34,412 nt of DNA, taken from Myxococcota bacterium. Lineage in GTDB: Bacteria > Myxococcota > JAJVIH01. The position numbers and the translations under genes are program-made. This document shows, piece after piece, positions 16,149-24,569 of this stretch (positions are counted from its first letter, which is position 1; each line of letters starts with the position of its first letter). The notes under the pieces are model-generated. The model saw only the letters and a program-made list of their open reading frames with translations, had not been told where the DNA came from and did no database searches. The DNA lies in the NCBI GenBank assembly GCA_022072125.1, contig JAJVIH010000075.1:1-34412 (forward strand). Direction: 5' to 3'.

Positions 16149-16177
16149 TTGACTGGGCTGGAGTTGAGTGTTACTTG
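16149..16177 (+). promoter_or_regulatory. Possible sigma-70 promoter of the TRL-like lipoprotein
   Basis: TTGACT (16149-16154) is a good -35; 17 bases on, TACTTG (16172-16177) is a poor -10. It would give a leader of about 50 bases before the ATG at 16234. Confidence 0.3.
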
Positions 16178-16233
16178 TGCGCGCGCCAATCGGCAAAAGT
16201 TGTTTTTTCCTCAACCATGATCAGGAGAGAATC

Positions 16234-16563
16234 ATGCTCAAGAAGATCGGTTTGCTCGCCACCTGTCTGTCCCTGTTCGGTCTGGCCTCGTGCGCCGGCT
16301 TTGCTTTCAACAGCCGCGGCGTCACCAACGCCGGCATCTTCAACAGCACCTCGGCCAACGAGCGCGTGACTGAAAACGCCATCGGCTCCAAGACCGGCGA
16401 AGGCTGCGCGATGTCCATTCTCGGCATTGTCACCCTCGGCGACGCTTCCGTGCGCGAAGCGGCCAAGAAGGGCGGCATCTCCAAGGTGGGCACCGTGGAT
16501 CACAACCACATGAACATCCTGGGCGTGTACGCCAACTACTGCGTGGTTGTGTCCGGCGACTGA
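16234..16563 (+). CDS. TRL-like family small lipoprotein
   Basis: 109 residues, start supported by AGGAGAG. Lipobox LASC with C20. The mature part has the TRL-like family pattern: SKTGEGCAMSILGIVTLGDASV, a helix REAAKKGGI, then VDHNHMNILGVYANYCVVVSG. The family is small, named after a tRNA-associated locus, and has no known biochemical role; members are usually outer-membrane or periplasmic lipoproteins. It ends before a clear terminator and faces the convergent lipoprotein gene, so it is a single-gene unit. Codon use is biased towards preferred codons, which points to good expression. Confidence 0.85.
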   Translation: MLKKIGLLATCLSLFGLASCAGFAFNSRGVTNAGIFNSTSANERVTENAIGSKTGEGCAMSILGIVTLGDASVREAAKKGGISKVGTVDHNHMNILGVYANYCVVVSGD

Positions 16564-16588
16564 TTTCCGCCAGCAGCACACGCATCGC

Positions 16589-16620
16589 AAAGGCCGCCTC
16601 CGGGCGGCCTTTGTTGTTCG
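16589..16620 (+). terminator. Intrinsic terminator of the TRL-like gene
   Basis: AAAGGCCGCC (16589-16598), loop TCCG, GGCGGCCTTT (16603-16612), then GTTGTT: a perfect 10-bp stem, 25 bases after the stop. Confidence 0.88.
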
Positions 16621-16753
16621 CGCTCACGAACCGCGCCGCGAGCGGAAGACCGGTTCATCCGGGCGCTTCCCCATTCCCCGCGGGTGTAGTCCGCCCGTGA
16701 AAGCGGCGCTCAGGCAAGCAATCACGCCTCCTGACCGGGCGGAAGCTGGCTCA

Positions 16754-17737
16754 TCAGGGAGCGGCGGCGGGGCAGGCTTTGGCCAGCACATCCAGCTTAT
16801 ATTTGGCGGCGAATTCCCGGCATGAGGGAACCGGCGGCAACTCGATGCTCTTCTTCGCGGTGATCGCCACTTCAAATTTCTTCATGGTGAGTTTCCAGGC
16901 GGCCAGGCGATCGGGCGGCGGACAATCCTTCGCTGCGTCGAATCCGGGCACATTGCTCAGCGCCAGCACGCAGGGGCCGAACACCTTCGCCGCGCCCACG
17001 GCGTCGGCCCCGTTGCCGGTATCCACGACGCGGTACAGGTTTTTGTACCCCACCCCCAACGAGGATGCGCCGTTGAGCGCCTTGGTCAGATGGGGAATAT
17101 CTCCCGCCGTCACGGTGACCAATTCCCCCGGGGCGATCACCATGGCTCCGCTGGCGCCGCCCGGACGCAGCGCCACAAACCCGATGGCCGTGGATTCGTC
17201 CCACGCCTCCGCCAGTTTGGCCTCGCCCGCGTACAGGCGGAATTCCGTGGGGGTGGAGACCAGTTCCTTCGTCTCGTTGGCCAGCACCATGGTCATGACG
17301 ACACGGGTGATCTGAACCTGTTCGCGCGCCAGCGCGGCGAAACGCCCGCCCACGTCCGCGGACAGCACCCCCGGCTGCAGGATTTCCAGCGACGCCTGTT
17401 TGAGCTTTGACTCCAGGGCGGACACGCCGGAATCCAGCAGCGGCCGCACGGCGCCCTGGGCGATGGCGGGCACGCCCAGCGCCCCCAATTGTCCGGCGAC
17501 GGAATCCGCCAGGCCTGAAGCGGTCAGATCGGTGGGGTAGATGGGTAAATCCACGGGCAGCAACGGGATGGTGAACGTGGTTTCCACGGCGGGCGCGGTG
17601 ACGCCGCCATCCTCGAAACGCGGCAGTTCAAATTTCAGTTCCGCGCAGGAGAACAGCAGGACAGCGAGGGCCGGCGCCGCGCCCGCGGCCATCCGGCGGA
17701 CAGGCGCCCGGGGACAGGATTTGAACCAGGTATTCAT
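16754..17737 (-). CDS. Putative lipoprotein of unknown function
   Basis: 327 residues. A basic N-terminus (KSCPRAPVRR), hydrophobic stretch and LLFSC (C31) suggest a lipoprotein, although the lipobox is not ideal. No known domain is recognised. The mature part is rich in Ala, Val and Pro, with likely beta strands: a hydrophobic segment of repeated Leu/Pro (TIPLLPVDLPIYPTDL, 69-84), and one with a string of strand-like sequences between 150 and 240. Four Cys occur in the C-terminal third (CVLAL, DCPP, SCRE, KACP). The start ATG at 17737 has GGGG upstream. It lies 125 bases downstream of the histidine kinase on the same strand, across a large hairpin, so it may or may not be co-transcribed with it. 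Confidence 0.7.
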   Translation of the reverse strand: MNTWFKSCPRAPVRRMAAGAAPALAVLLFSCAELKFELPRFEDGGVTAPAVETTFTIPLLPVDLPIYPTDLTASGLADSVAGQLGALGVPAIAQGAVRPLLDSGVSALESKLKQASLEILQPGVLSADVGGRFAALAREQVQITRVVMTMVLANETKELVSTPTEFRLYAGEAKLAEAWDESTAIGFVALRPGGASGAMVIAPGELVTVTAGDIPHLTKALNGASSLGVGYKNLYRVVDTGNGADAVGAAKVFGPCVLALSNVPGFDAAKDCPPPDRLAAWKLTMKKFEVAITAKKSIELPPVPSCREFAAKYKLDVLAKACPAAAP

Positions 17738-17790
17738 GTCCCCGCGGTAACACAGGGGCGGCCCATCGCGCCAGCCGGCCCCGCCGCGCC

Positions 17791-17844
17791 GGCGCCGCAT
17801 GAACATCATTCCCGCGCGTTGACGCGGGATGATCGGGCGGCGCC
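17791..17844. repeat. 54-base compound hairpin between kinase and lipoprotein genes
   Basis: Outer arms GGCGCCGC (17791-17798) and GCGGCGCC (17837-17844) pair perfectly over 8 bp. Nested inside, ATCATTCCCGCG (17805-17816) pairs with CGCGGGATGAT (17823-17833) with one bulged base. The loop is CGTTGA. No T-tract follows on either strand, so it is not an ordinary terminator; a REP-like element, an mRNA-stabilising structure or an attenuator are possible. Confidence 0.6.
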
Positions 17845-17862
17845 TTCAACCTGGATGCGGCC

Positions 17863-19080
17863 TTACGCCTCCTTGCGGTCGTTGACGGCGCCTTCCTTCA
17901 GTTCCGCGCGTTGCAGGCCGAACGAACAGCGCACGATGGTGCCCTTTGGTTCGCGCCGCTCGATGATCAGCTTGCCGCCCGCGGCCCGTGCGCGTTCGCG
18001 CATGTTGGTCAGGCCGTAGTGTCCCGGCGGCAGTTTGTCCAGGTTGATGCCCTTGCCATCATCCACGACGGTCAGTTCGCCGCCGTTGACGAAGAAGACC
18101 GCCAGCACCCTGGCCTCGGTGGCTTCCGCATGGCGGGCCACGTTGGTCAGCGCCTCCTGCAGGATGCGGAACAGGTTCAACTGCACCTCGGATCGCATGG
18201 GCGGCGGCAGCCCATGGACTTCAAACTCGACCTTGAGACCGTATTTCTGTCCCAGGTTCAGGCAATAGTCCTCCAGCGCGGGCACAAGCTGGAAATCATC
18301 CCGCATCATGCTGATGGAGCGCCGCAATTCGTCGGCGGTCAGTTCGGCGTTCTCGCGCAGTTCCTTCAATTCGGCGGTCAGTTCGGGATCCTGGCTCAGG
18401 CTCTTCAGGTATTCGGCCTGGATGATCAGCCCGGTCAGGGCCGCTCCCACGCCGTCGTGGATCTCCCGCGCCAGGCGGTTGCGCTCCTCGGCGACGGCGA
18501 GATCGCGCTGGTTGCGCTGCAGTCGCAGGAGTTCGGCGTGGCTCGCCTCCTCGCGCTGGTTGAGGTAGACGATCACATACACCACGATCAGGTTGAGCGC
18601 GCTGTAGTAGAGCAGAAGAAAGGAATCCGCGTACCCCACCGTGCGGCTGTAGACGATTTGCAGCGCCGCCAGCGGCAACGCGAGCAATGGCGGCAAAATG
18701 GCGATGGGCCGGGGAAACAGCAGCGCGAAAAAGATCGTCGAGATGATCTGCGTGGGCAACACCGGGCTGTACAGTCCGCCCGACACCCCGATCATGTAGA
18801 TCACCGTGGCCAGGTCCACGCCCAGGGTCACCACGGTCACCGCCTTGCCCAGCCATGCACGGTCGAGCACGGCGATGTTGATGGCGGCGTAGGTGGCCAT
18901 GAACAGCAGCCACACCCACCCCGCCGGAGAACCGGCGCCGAATTTCGCCTGCAGGTCTTCGTTGAGCAGAATCAGCACCCCGAGCAGGATGAAAGCGATG
19001 CGCGAGAAAAACAGCGCCCGCCCCCGCGCCATGAAGCGCGCATGCCGCCACTCGGGAGATGTGATCAGGGGATCTTCCAC
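17863..19080 (-). CDS. NarL/DesK-type sensor histidine kinase
   Basis: A 405-residue membrane kinase. Six hydrophobic segments lie between residues 24 and 173 with little periplasmic sequence, so it may sense the membrane or a small ligand. The HisKA_3 part has EERNRLAREIHDGVGAALTGL with the phospho-acceptor H208. The ATPase part has the N box QEALTNVARHA (308-318), DDGKGI (340-345) and HYGLTNMRERA (354-364). Partners of this class are LuxR-type response regulators; none is in the window, so it is an orphan here. The GTG at 19080 is the longest start; an ATG at 19032 (MARGRALFF) is an alternative, and neither has a strong ribosome site. It is divergent from the glycosyltransferase gene, 144 bases apart. 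Confidence 0.92.
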   Translation of the reverse strand: MEDPLITSPEWRHARFMARGRALFFSRIAFILLGVLILLNEDLQAKFGAGSPAGWVWLLFMATYAAINIAVLDRAWLGKAVTVVTLGVDLATVIYMIGVSGGLYSPVLPTQIISTIFFALLFPRPIAILPPLLALPLAALQIVYSRTVGYADSFLLLYYSALNLIVVYVIVYLNQREEASHAELLRLQRNQRDLAVAEERNRLAREIHDGVGAALTGLIIQAEYLKSLSQDPELTAELKELRENAELTADELRRSISMMRDDFQLVPALEDYCLNLGQKYGLKVEFEVHGLPPPMRSEVQLNLFRILQEALTNVARHAEATEARVLAVFFVNGGELTVVDDGKGINLDKLPPGHYGLTNMRERARAAGGKLIIERREPKGTIVRCSFGLQRAELKEGAVNDRKEA

Positions 19081-19224
19081 GCGAGGGAAACGCTAAGCCA
19101 TGGTTCATGCGGGCGCAAGGCGGCTGGGATGCGGCGCGTCGGCGCTTGCGCGGGGCGAACGGCGGGCGATGGCTTGCCATCACACCAGCCGTATGGTTTT
19201 TTCCCGCGCGCGCATTCCAACGCC

Positions 19225-20454
19225 ATGCGAATCTTCTTTTTCACCGATCATTTCCGCCCCGAACCCAGCGCCCCCGCCGCCCATGTGTATGAACGGGCGC
19301 GCTATTGGGCGCGCTGGGGCCACGATGTCACCGTGATCTGCGCCACGCCCAATTTTCCCGATGGGGCCGTCTATCCGGGTTATGGCAACCCCTGGCGCTT
19401 TGAGGAAAACATGGACGGCGTGCGGGTGCTGCGGGTCAAGACCTACGTGACCGCCAACAAGGGTTTCGTCAAACGCACCCTCGATTATATGTCGTACATG
19501 GGCTCCGCGTTCGTGAACGCCCTGCCGGAACGCAAGCCCGATGTGGCGATCTCCACTTCGCCCCATATTTTCGCGGCCATTGGCGGGTTGTCCTACGCGC
19601 TGGCGCGCCGGGTTCCCCACGTGCTGGAGGTGCGCGACCTGTGGCCCGGCTCCCTGCCCGCCACCATTGGACTTGCAGGCAGGCTGCTGTACCGCCCGGT
19701 CGAGCAGGTGGAGTTGAACGTGTACCGTCAATCCACCCTGATCATGCCGCTCACCCACGCCTTCAAGGAGGACATGGTGGCGCGCGGCGTGCCCGCTTCC
19801 AAGGTGGAGGTGGTGATCAACGGCGCCAACCTTGAATTGTTCACCCCGCGGGAACGGGACGCGGAGTTGTCCTCCAGGCTGGGACTCGATGGAAAATTCG
19901 TGGTCAGTTACCTGGGCACGCTCGGACTGGCCAGCGGCCTGCTGAATGCGGTCGAGGCGGCGGAATTGCTGCGGGACACGCCCTTCCGTCTGTTGCTGGT
20001 CGGCTCGGGGGCCATTTATGATCAACTGGCGGAGCGCATCCGGTCCGCGGCGGCGGGAAATGTCATCCTGCTGGGCCGCCAGCTCAAGGAAGAAATTCCC
20101 CGCTACTGGAGCGTGACCGATTTGTCGCTCATCCACCTGGAGAACAATCCGGTGTTCAAAACCGTGATCCCATCGAAAATTTTTGAATCCATGGCGATGG
20201 GCAAGCCGATCCTGTATGCGGTTCCGGAGGGAGAGGGTTCATCCATCGTCCGCAGGCACGATGCGGGTGAGATCGTTCCGCCGGGCGACCCGCGCGCGCT
20301 GGCGGACGCCATCCGGCAGTTGATGAACAACCCGCGGCGGCTGCGCGGAATGGCGGACAATTCGCTGCGCGCCGCGCCCGGATATTCGCGGGAAAAACAG
20401 GCGCGCCGCACGCTGGAAGTGCTGGAGCGCGCGGTGCGGGAGTATTCCGGATGA
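19225..20454 (+). CDS. WbuB-like family 4 glycosyltransferase
   Basis: 409 residues, GT-B fold of family GT4. The N-terminus MRIFFFTDHFRPEPSAPA is a typical first strand. FPDGAVYPGY is at 44-53 and EVRDLWPGSL (135-144) is a signature of WbuB-type L-fucosamine transferases of O-antigen and capsule clusters. Late motifs are YLGTLGLASGL and VIPSKIFESMAMGKPILYAV, the nucleotide-sugar end with the E-x7-E-like pattern. It should add a deoxyamino-sugar or similar residue to a lipid-linked sugar on the inner membrane. ATG at 19225 begins exactly at the conserved strand. It overlaps the next gene by ATGA and starts the three-gene polysaccharide module. Confidence 0.9.
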   Translation: MRIFFFTDHFRPEPSAPAAHVYERARYWARWGHDVTVICATPNFPDGAVYPGYGNPWRFEENMDGVRVLRVKTYVTANKGFVKRTLDYMSYMGSAFVNALPERKPDVAISTSPHIFAAIGGLSYALARRVPHVLEVRDLWPGSLPATIGLAGRLLYRPVEQVELNVYRQSTLIMPLTHAFKEDMVARGVPASKVEVVINGANLELFTPRERDAELSSRLGLDGKFVVSYLGTLGLASGLLNAVEAAELLRDTPFRLLLVGSGAIYDQLAERIRSAAAGNVILLGRQLKEEIPRYWSVTDLSLIHLENNPVFKTVIPSKIFESMAMGKPILYAVPEGEGSSIVRRHDAGEIVPPGDPRALADAIRQLMNNPRRLRGMADNSLRAAPGYSREKQARRTLEVLERAVREYSG

Positions 20455-21428
20455 AAACGGTTCTGGTCACCGGCGCCACGGGATTCGTTGGCAAATTCGT
20501 CTGCGAACGGCTGCTGGCGGATGGATGGTCCGTGCGCGCGGCCGTGCGCGATCCCGCCAGACAGCCGCCCCCCGGCGTGCAATCCATTCCCGTGGGCGAT
20601 ATCGGCCCGGACACGGAATGGTCCAAAGCCCTGGATGGGGCGGATGCGGTGATTCACCTGGCCGCCCTGGCCCACCAGGTGGGCGCGAAGGGCGAGGAAC
20701 TCCGCCGGGCCTTTGATCGCGTCAACGCGGATGGAACGCGCGCGCTCGCCCGCGCCTGCGCCGCATCGTCCGGCGTTCGCAGGCTGGTCTTCGTCAGCTC
20801 CATCGGCGCCGTGGCGACGCTCTCTGAAACCGTAATCACTGAATCAGCCGCGCCCAGTCCGGACAGCGATTACGGCCGCGGCAAGCTGGCGGCGGAACAG
20901 GCCGTGCGCGACGAACTCCGGAACAGCCGTTGTGGATTTGTCATCATCCGTCCGCCGCTGATTTACGGGCCCGGCAACCCCGGCAACATGGCGCGGCTGC
21001 TTTCCCTGCTGAAAACCGGCGCGCCGCTGCCCCTGGCCGGGGTCCGCAACCGCCGCTCCTTCCTGTACGTGGAAAACCTGTCCGATGCGCTGGTCCGCTG
21101 CATCGAAAGCCCGGGCGTGGCGGGGAAGACCTATGTCATTCGCGACGGCGAAACCTGTTCGACGCCGGAATTGCTGCGGCTGCTGGGCGAGGTTTCCGGC
21201 CGTCCCGCCCGGCTGTTCTCCGTTCCCATGGCGGTGATGAACGGCCTGGCCGGCGTGGGCGATATGTTGTCCGCCATCGCGGGACGTTCCGTGGGCCTGG
21301 ACACCTATTCGCTGGAACGCCTGACCGGCTCGCTGGAGGTGGATGACTCCGCGCTGCGGCGCGATCTTCCCTGGACTCCGCCCTTCTCCATGCGGGAAGG
21401 GCTGCGGCGCACCTTCGGCCAGCCATGA
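20451..21428 (+). CDS. NAD-dependent sugar epimerase/reductase (extended SDR)
   Basis: A 325-residue extended SDR enzyme. Cofactor loop VTGATGFVG (6-14), VIHLAA (67-72), catalytic S116/S117 in FVSSIG, and the YGRGK dyad (Y141, K145). Late motifs RPPLIYGPGNPGNM and RRSFLYVENLSDAL are usual for sugar-nucleotide epimerases and 4-reductases. In gene order and type it matches WbpV of Pseudomonas and WreQ of Rhizobium, which reduce a 4-keto-6-deoxy-N-acetylhexosamine to QuiNAc or FucNAc next to a WbpL/WreU transferase. An exact substrate cannot be told from the sequence. ATGA overlaps on both sides show tight translational coupling. Confidence 0.88.
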   Translation: MKTVLVTGATGFVGKFVCERLLADGWSVRAAVRDPARQPPPGVQSIPVGDIGPDTEWSKALDGADAVIHLAALAHQVGAKGEELRRAFDRVNADGTRALARACAASSGVRRLVFVSSIGAVATLSETVITESAAPSPDSDYGRGKLAAEQAVRDELRNSRCGFVIIRPPLIYGPGNPGNMARLLSLLKTGAPLPLAGVRNRRSFLYVENLSDALVRCIESPGVAGKTYVIRDGETCSTPELLRLLGEVSGRPARLFSVPMAVMNGLAGVGDMLSAIAGRSVGLDTYSLERLTGSLEVDDSALRRDLPWTPPFSMREGLRRTFGQP

Positions 21429-22444
21429 AATCCGATCCGGCCATCATGGCGGCGGCGGCCGCGGTATTCACGGCCACGGCCGGTTTGACCGGCCTGGTGC
21501 GCGGCTTCGCGCTGCGGCGGGGCATGATGGACATCCCCAACGAGCGCAGTTCCCACGGCATTCCCACCCCGCGCGGCGGCGGCGTGGGATTCGTGATTGC
21601 GATCCTGGCCGCGCTGGCGGCGCTGTGGGCCATCCATCGCATTGAAACGCCGTTGTTCCTGGCGCTGGCCCCGGGGGGGGCGCTCATCGCGCTGGTGGGC
21701 GTGGTGGATGATCGCAGGGGGTTGTCCGCCGGCGTGCGGCTTGGCTTTCACCTGGCGGCGTGCGCGTTCTCCCTGTGGATATTGGGCGGCATGCCGCCGC
21801 CGCGGGTGGGGAACGCCGTGATTGAATGGGGCTGGGCGGGCCATCTGATCGGCCTGGTGGGCATGGCCTGGCTGGTCAACGCCTTCAACTTCATGGACGG
21901 TATTGACGGCATCGCCGGCGTGGAGGGCCTATGCCTGGGCGCCGGCATGGCGGCGCTGGCCTTTGGATTCACGGGCGGGGGGGCGGCCGCCGGGCTGATC
22001 GCGGCGGCGGGCTGCGCGGGTTTCCTGCTGTGGAACGCCCCGCCGGCGAAAATTTTCATGGGGGACGTGGGCAGCGGTTTCCTGGGATATATTTTCGCCG
22101 TGCTGCTGATTGCCGGGGCTCACGCCAGTCCATCGGGAATCTGGACCGGGCTGATTCTCTGGTGCGTCTTCGCCGCGGACGCCACGTTCACGCTGGTGCG
22201 GCGCATGATCCGGCGGGAGAAATTCACCGCGCCCCACCGCTCGCACGCCTACCAGAAGGCTTCCCGGCGCTGGAGCCACCGCGCAACCACGCTCGCCACG
22301 GGCCTGATCAACCTGGTGTGGCTGACGCCGCTGGCGGCGCTGTCGGCGGCGTGGCCCGGTTGGGGCGCGGCGTTGCTGGCCCTGGCGATCGCGCCGCTGG
22401 CGGGAGTCTGGGTCTGGCTTCGCGCCGGAACCCCGGGAGACTGA
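21425..22444 (+). CDS. WbpL/WecA-type undecaprenyl-phosphate sugar-1-phosphate transferase
   Basis: A 339-residue polytopic protein of the MraY/WecA family with about ten membrane helices. Signatures are DIPNERSSHGIPTPRGGG (36-53), VVDDRRGL (93-100; Asp pair D95, D96), NAFNFMDGIDGIAG (152-165), FMGDVGSGFLG (211-221) and HRSHAYQ (271-277; the cytoplasmic loop that helps choose the sugar). It moves a sugar-1-phosphate (GlcNAc, QuiNAc or FucNAc type) from a UDP-sugar onto undecaprenyl phosphate and so starts an O-antigen or exopolysaccharide unit. It ends the ATGA-coupled trio. A WbpM-type dehydratase that would feed it is not in the window. Confidence 0.93.
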   Translation: MKSDPAIMAAAAAVFTATAGLTGLVRGFALRRGMMDIPNERSSHGIPTPRGGGVGFVIAILAALAALWAIHRIETPLFLALAPGGALIALVGVVDDRRGLSAGVRLGFHLAACAFSLWILGGMPPPRVGNAVIEWGWAGHLIGLVGMAWLVNAFNFMDGIDGIAGVEGLCLGAGMAALAFGFTGGGAAAGLIAAAGCAGFLLWNAPPAKIFMGDVGSGFLGYIFAVLLIAGAHASPSGIWTGLILWCVFAADATFTLVRRMIRREKFTAPHRSHAYQKASRRWSHRATTLATGLINLVWLTPLAALSAAWPGWGAALLALAIAPLAGVWVWLRAGTPGD

Positions 22445-22544
22445 AGCCGCCGCTCTCCAGCCTGGAGCCTGTTTCCGGCTTCTCCATTCAGACCAAACCC
22501 GGGATGAACGCGCCCTCCGCCGCGCCTGTTGGCCGGGAAGCCGC

Positions 22545-22790
22545 TCAGGGGCCGTATTCCCAGGTGTCGTCGAGGCGGCTGCTACTGATCCTGTCCAATC
22601 CCCCAAACAATACGGTGCGCTGGCGAGCGACATCGAACACCATCGCGTGACTACCACGCTTGGGCGGAGAGGTGGATGGGGTGCGTTGCGTCCAGCCCTT
22701 GCAATCCGTGAGCAGGGAGGTGTCCGGCGAACAGGCGCAAAGGCTCAGGGCCAGGACGGACAACAGCAATGTTGGGAAAAAGTCCTTGAT
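22545..22790 (-). pseudogene. Remnant of a Kelch-type lipoprotein
   Basis: The frame has a signal-peptide-like stretch (KDFFPTLLLSVLALSLCAC), then CKGWTQRTPSTSPPKRGSHAMVF and RQRTVLFGGLD ... LDDTWEYG, one Kelch blade of the type common in myxobacterial secreted proteins, where many blades follow. Here a stop comes right after the first blade. A GGGGAG ribosome site lies eight bases before codon ATC at 22790, exactly where an ATG would be expected (then Lys-Asp-Phe-Phe), so the start codon may be lost. Alternatively translation begins at ATG 22880 with 30 unlike residues. No later Kelch blade is found in the other frames of the next 100 bases. I read it as a decayed or truncated gene; a short real protein is not excluded. 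Confidence 0.5.
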
Positions 22791-22880
22791 CTCGAAAACT
22801 CCCCGGGCGGCGGAGTTCAAAACCAACCGGTTGAAAGTTCGTACCGCGATTCGCACAGGGCGGCAAACACCGCGCATCAT

Positions 22881-23152
22881 GTCCGGTCAACCATCCAGAC
22901 GGACGCGGGGAAAAAAATTTTCACCCGGCCGTGGTTGACATGCGGGGGGAGTCGCAACCCGCCCGGGAAAACTGGCGCTTGGCGGCGATGGGCTGGCGGC
23001 CAATCCATGCATCGCCGCGCCGGCGGAAGGAATATGTACTGACCGGCGTGTCTTCGTCATCCGCCCCGCCGGCAAGAGCCGTGGCGGAGACTTGCCGCCG
23101 CATGGCAGGATGATGATATGAAAGATGCGGGACCGCCGTATCAGAACAGGGT
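22881..23152. other. Gap without a supported gene
   Basis: Between the Kelch remnant and rtcB I see no convincing gene. There is an A/T run (GGGGAAAAAAATTTTCACC near 22909-22925) and a TTGACA at about 22936-22941 without a matching -10. The rtcB promoter should lie here or just before 23153. Confidence 0.4.
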
Positions 23153-24421
23153 ATGAACAGATTCACCGGACCCTTCGCCATGCAGCGACCCCCCAGCGAT
23201 TCAGGATACGAACTGATTGAAAACCCCGGAGGCCATCCCCTGAAGGCGTGGACGCGCGGGGTCCCTTTTGAAGACGAAGCGCGGAATCAGTTGATGCACG
23301 CCGCCGCGCTGCCGATCATTCACCGCTGGGTGGCGGTGATGCCCGATGTTCATGCGGGAATGGGCTCGGCGGTCGGCAGCGTGATCCCCACGCTGAAGGC
23401 GATCATCCCCGCGGCCGTGGGCGTGGACATCGGCTGCGGCATGATGGCCGCCAAAACCAGCCTGCGGGCCGGCGACCTGCCAGACAACCTCCGGCCCCTG
23501 CGCGACGCCATCGAGCGGGCGGTTCCCCATGGCCGCACCAACAACGGCGGCCCGGGCGACAAGGGCGCATGGCGGCGTCCGCCGCGCCAGGTGATGGAGA
23601 TGTGGCTGCGTCTGGAAAGCGGATACAAAACCATCATCGAAAAGCATCCGGGACTCAACCGCGGATCATCCATCGAACATCTGGGGACGCTGGGAGGCGG
23701 CAATCATTTCATTGAATTGTGTCTGGATGAATCCGGAGCCGTGTGGATCATGCTGCACTCGGGTTCGCGCGGGCCGGGCAACCGCATCGGCGGTCATTTC
23801 ATCGAGTTGGCCAAGGCGGATGTGAAGCAATGGAACGTCCATATCCCCGGCGTCAACCTGGCTTATCTCCGGGAAGGCAGCCGCCATTTCGATGAATATG
23901 TATTCGCGGTGCAGTGGGCCCAGGAATACGCCCGCGCCAACCGGGAGTTGATGATGTCCGCCATTGTTTCGGCCCTGCGCGGGCTGGACCAACTGCCGCC
24001 ATTCCAGGCGGCGCTGGAGGCGGTGAACTGCCATCACAATTATGTCGCGGTGGAGCGGCATCATGGCGAGGACGTGTACGTGACGCGCAAGGGCGCCGTG
24101 CGCGCGGGACCGGGAGACCTGGGGATCATCCCCGGAAGCATGGGCGAGCGTTCCTTTATCGTCCGCGGCAAGGGCAATCCGGAGAGCTTCCACAGTTGCA
24201 GCCATGGCGCGGGCCGCGTCATGAGCCGGACCGAAGCCCGCAAGCGGTTTACGCTGGCCGATCACATCGCCGCGACCGCCGGCGTGGAATGCCGGCGGGA
24301 TAAAGAGGTGCTGGATGAAACTCCCGGCGCCTACAAGTCCATTGACGCCGTCATGGCCGCTCAGGACAGCCTGGTGGAGGCCGTTCATACCCTCAAGCAG
24401 GTGCTCTGCGTGAAGGGGTGA
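23153..24421 (+). CDS. rtcB: RtcB RNA-splicing ligase
   Basis: A 422-residue 3'-phosphate/5'-OH RNA ligase using GTP and Mn2+; it repairs cleaved RNA or tRNA. Nearly every family motif is present: MPDVHAGMGS (63-72; D65, H67), AAVGVDIGCGM (87-97; C95), VPHGR (124-128), LGGGNHFIE (180-188; N184, H185), LHSGSRGPGN (201-210), NCHHNYV (292-298), TRKGAVRA, IIPGSMG and SCSHGAGR (348-355), where H351 is the guanylylated His. The C-terminal KG end is normal. Neither archease nor rtcA is adjacent, and no sigma-54 rtc promoter is seen, unlike the E. coli locus. ATG 23153 has a close AGGG; ATG 23180 is an alternative start. Confidence 0.97.
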   Translation: MNRFTGPFAMQRPPSDSGYELIENPGGHPLKAWTRGVPFEDEARNQLMHAAALPIIHRWVAVMPDVHAGMGSAVGSVIPTLKAIIPAAVGVDIGCGMMAAKTSLRAGDLPDNLRPLRDAIERAVPHGRTNNGGPGDKGAWRRPPRQVMEMWLRLESGYKTIIEKHPGLNRGSSIEHLGTLGGGNHFIELCLDESGAVWIMLHSGSRGPGNRIGGHFIELAKADVKQWNVHIPGVNLAYLREGSRHFDEYVFAVQWAQEYARANRELMMSAIVSALRGLDQLPPFQAALEAVNCHHNYVAVERHHGEDVYVTRKGAVRAGPGDLGIIPGSMGERSFIVRGKGNPESFHSCSHGAGRVMSRTEARKRFTLADHIAATAGVECRRDKEVLDETPGAYKSIDAVMAAQDSLVEAVHTLKQVLCVKG

Positions 24422-24520
24422 GCGGCGGCATGCTCCTTCCACGCGGGAGGTCCGGCGCCCATGCCCTGCCGGGGCTACCAGACAAGGGGCCGGTCCGGCG
24501 GATATCTTGTCCACGCAAAA

Positions 24521-24548
24521 CAAAACCCCCGCTTTTGGCGGGGGTTTT
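24521..24548 (-). terminator. Intrinsic terminator of the TDTGG-repeat lipoprotein
   Basis: Read on the minus strand: AAAACCCCCGC, loop CAAAA, GCGGGGGTTTT, then GTTTTGC. The 11-bp stem and a T-rich tail lie 22 bases after the lipoprotein stop. It may also slow readthrough from rtcB on the plus strand, where the tail is less T-rich. Confidence 0.9.
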
Positions 24549-24569
24549 GTGTGTGGAACAACGATGGAC

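Noticed and set aside
17911-19224. Plus-strand extension of the glycosyltransferase
   Set aside because: Antisense of the histidine kinase. The family's first strand begins at 19225.
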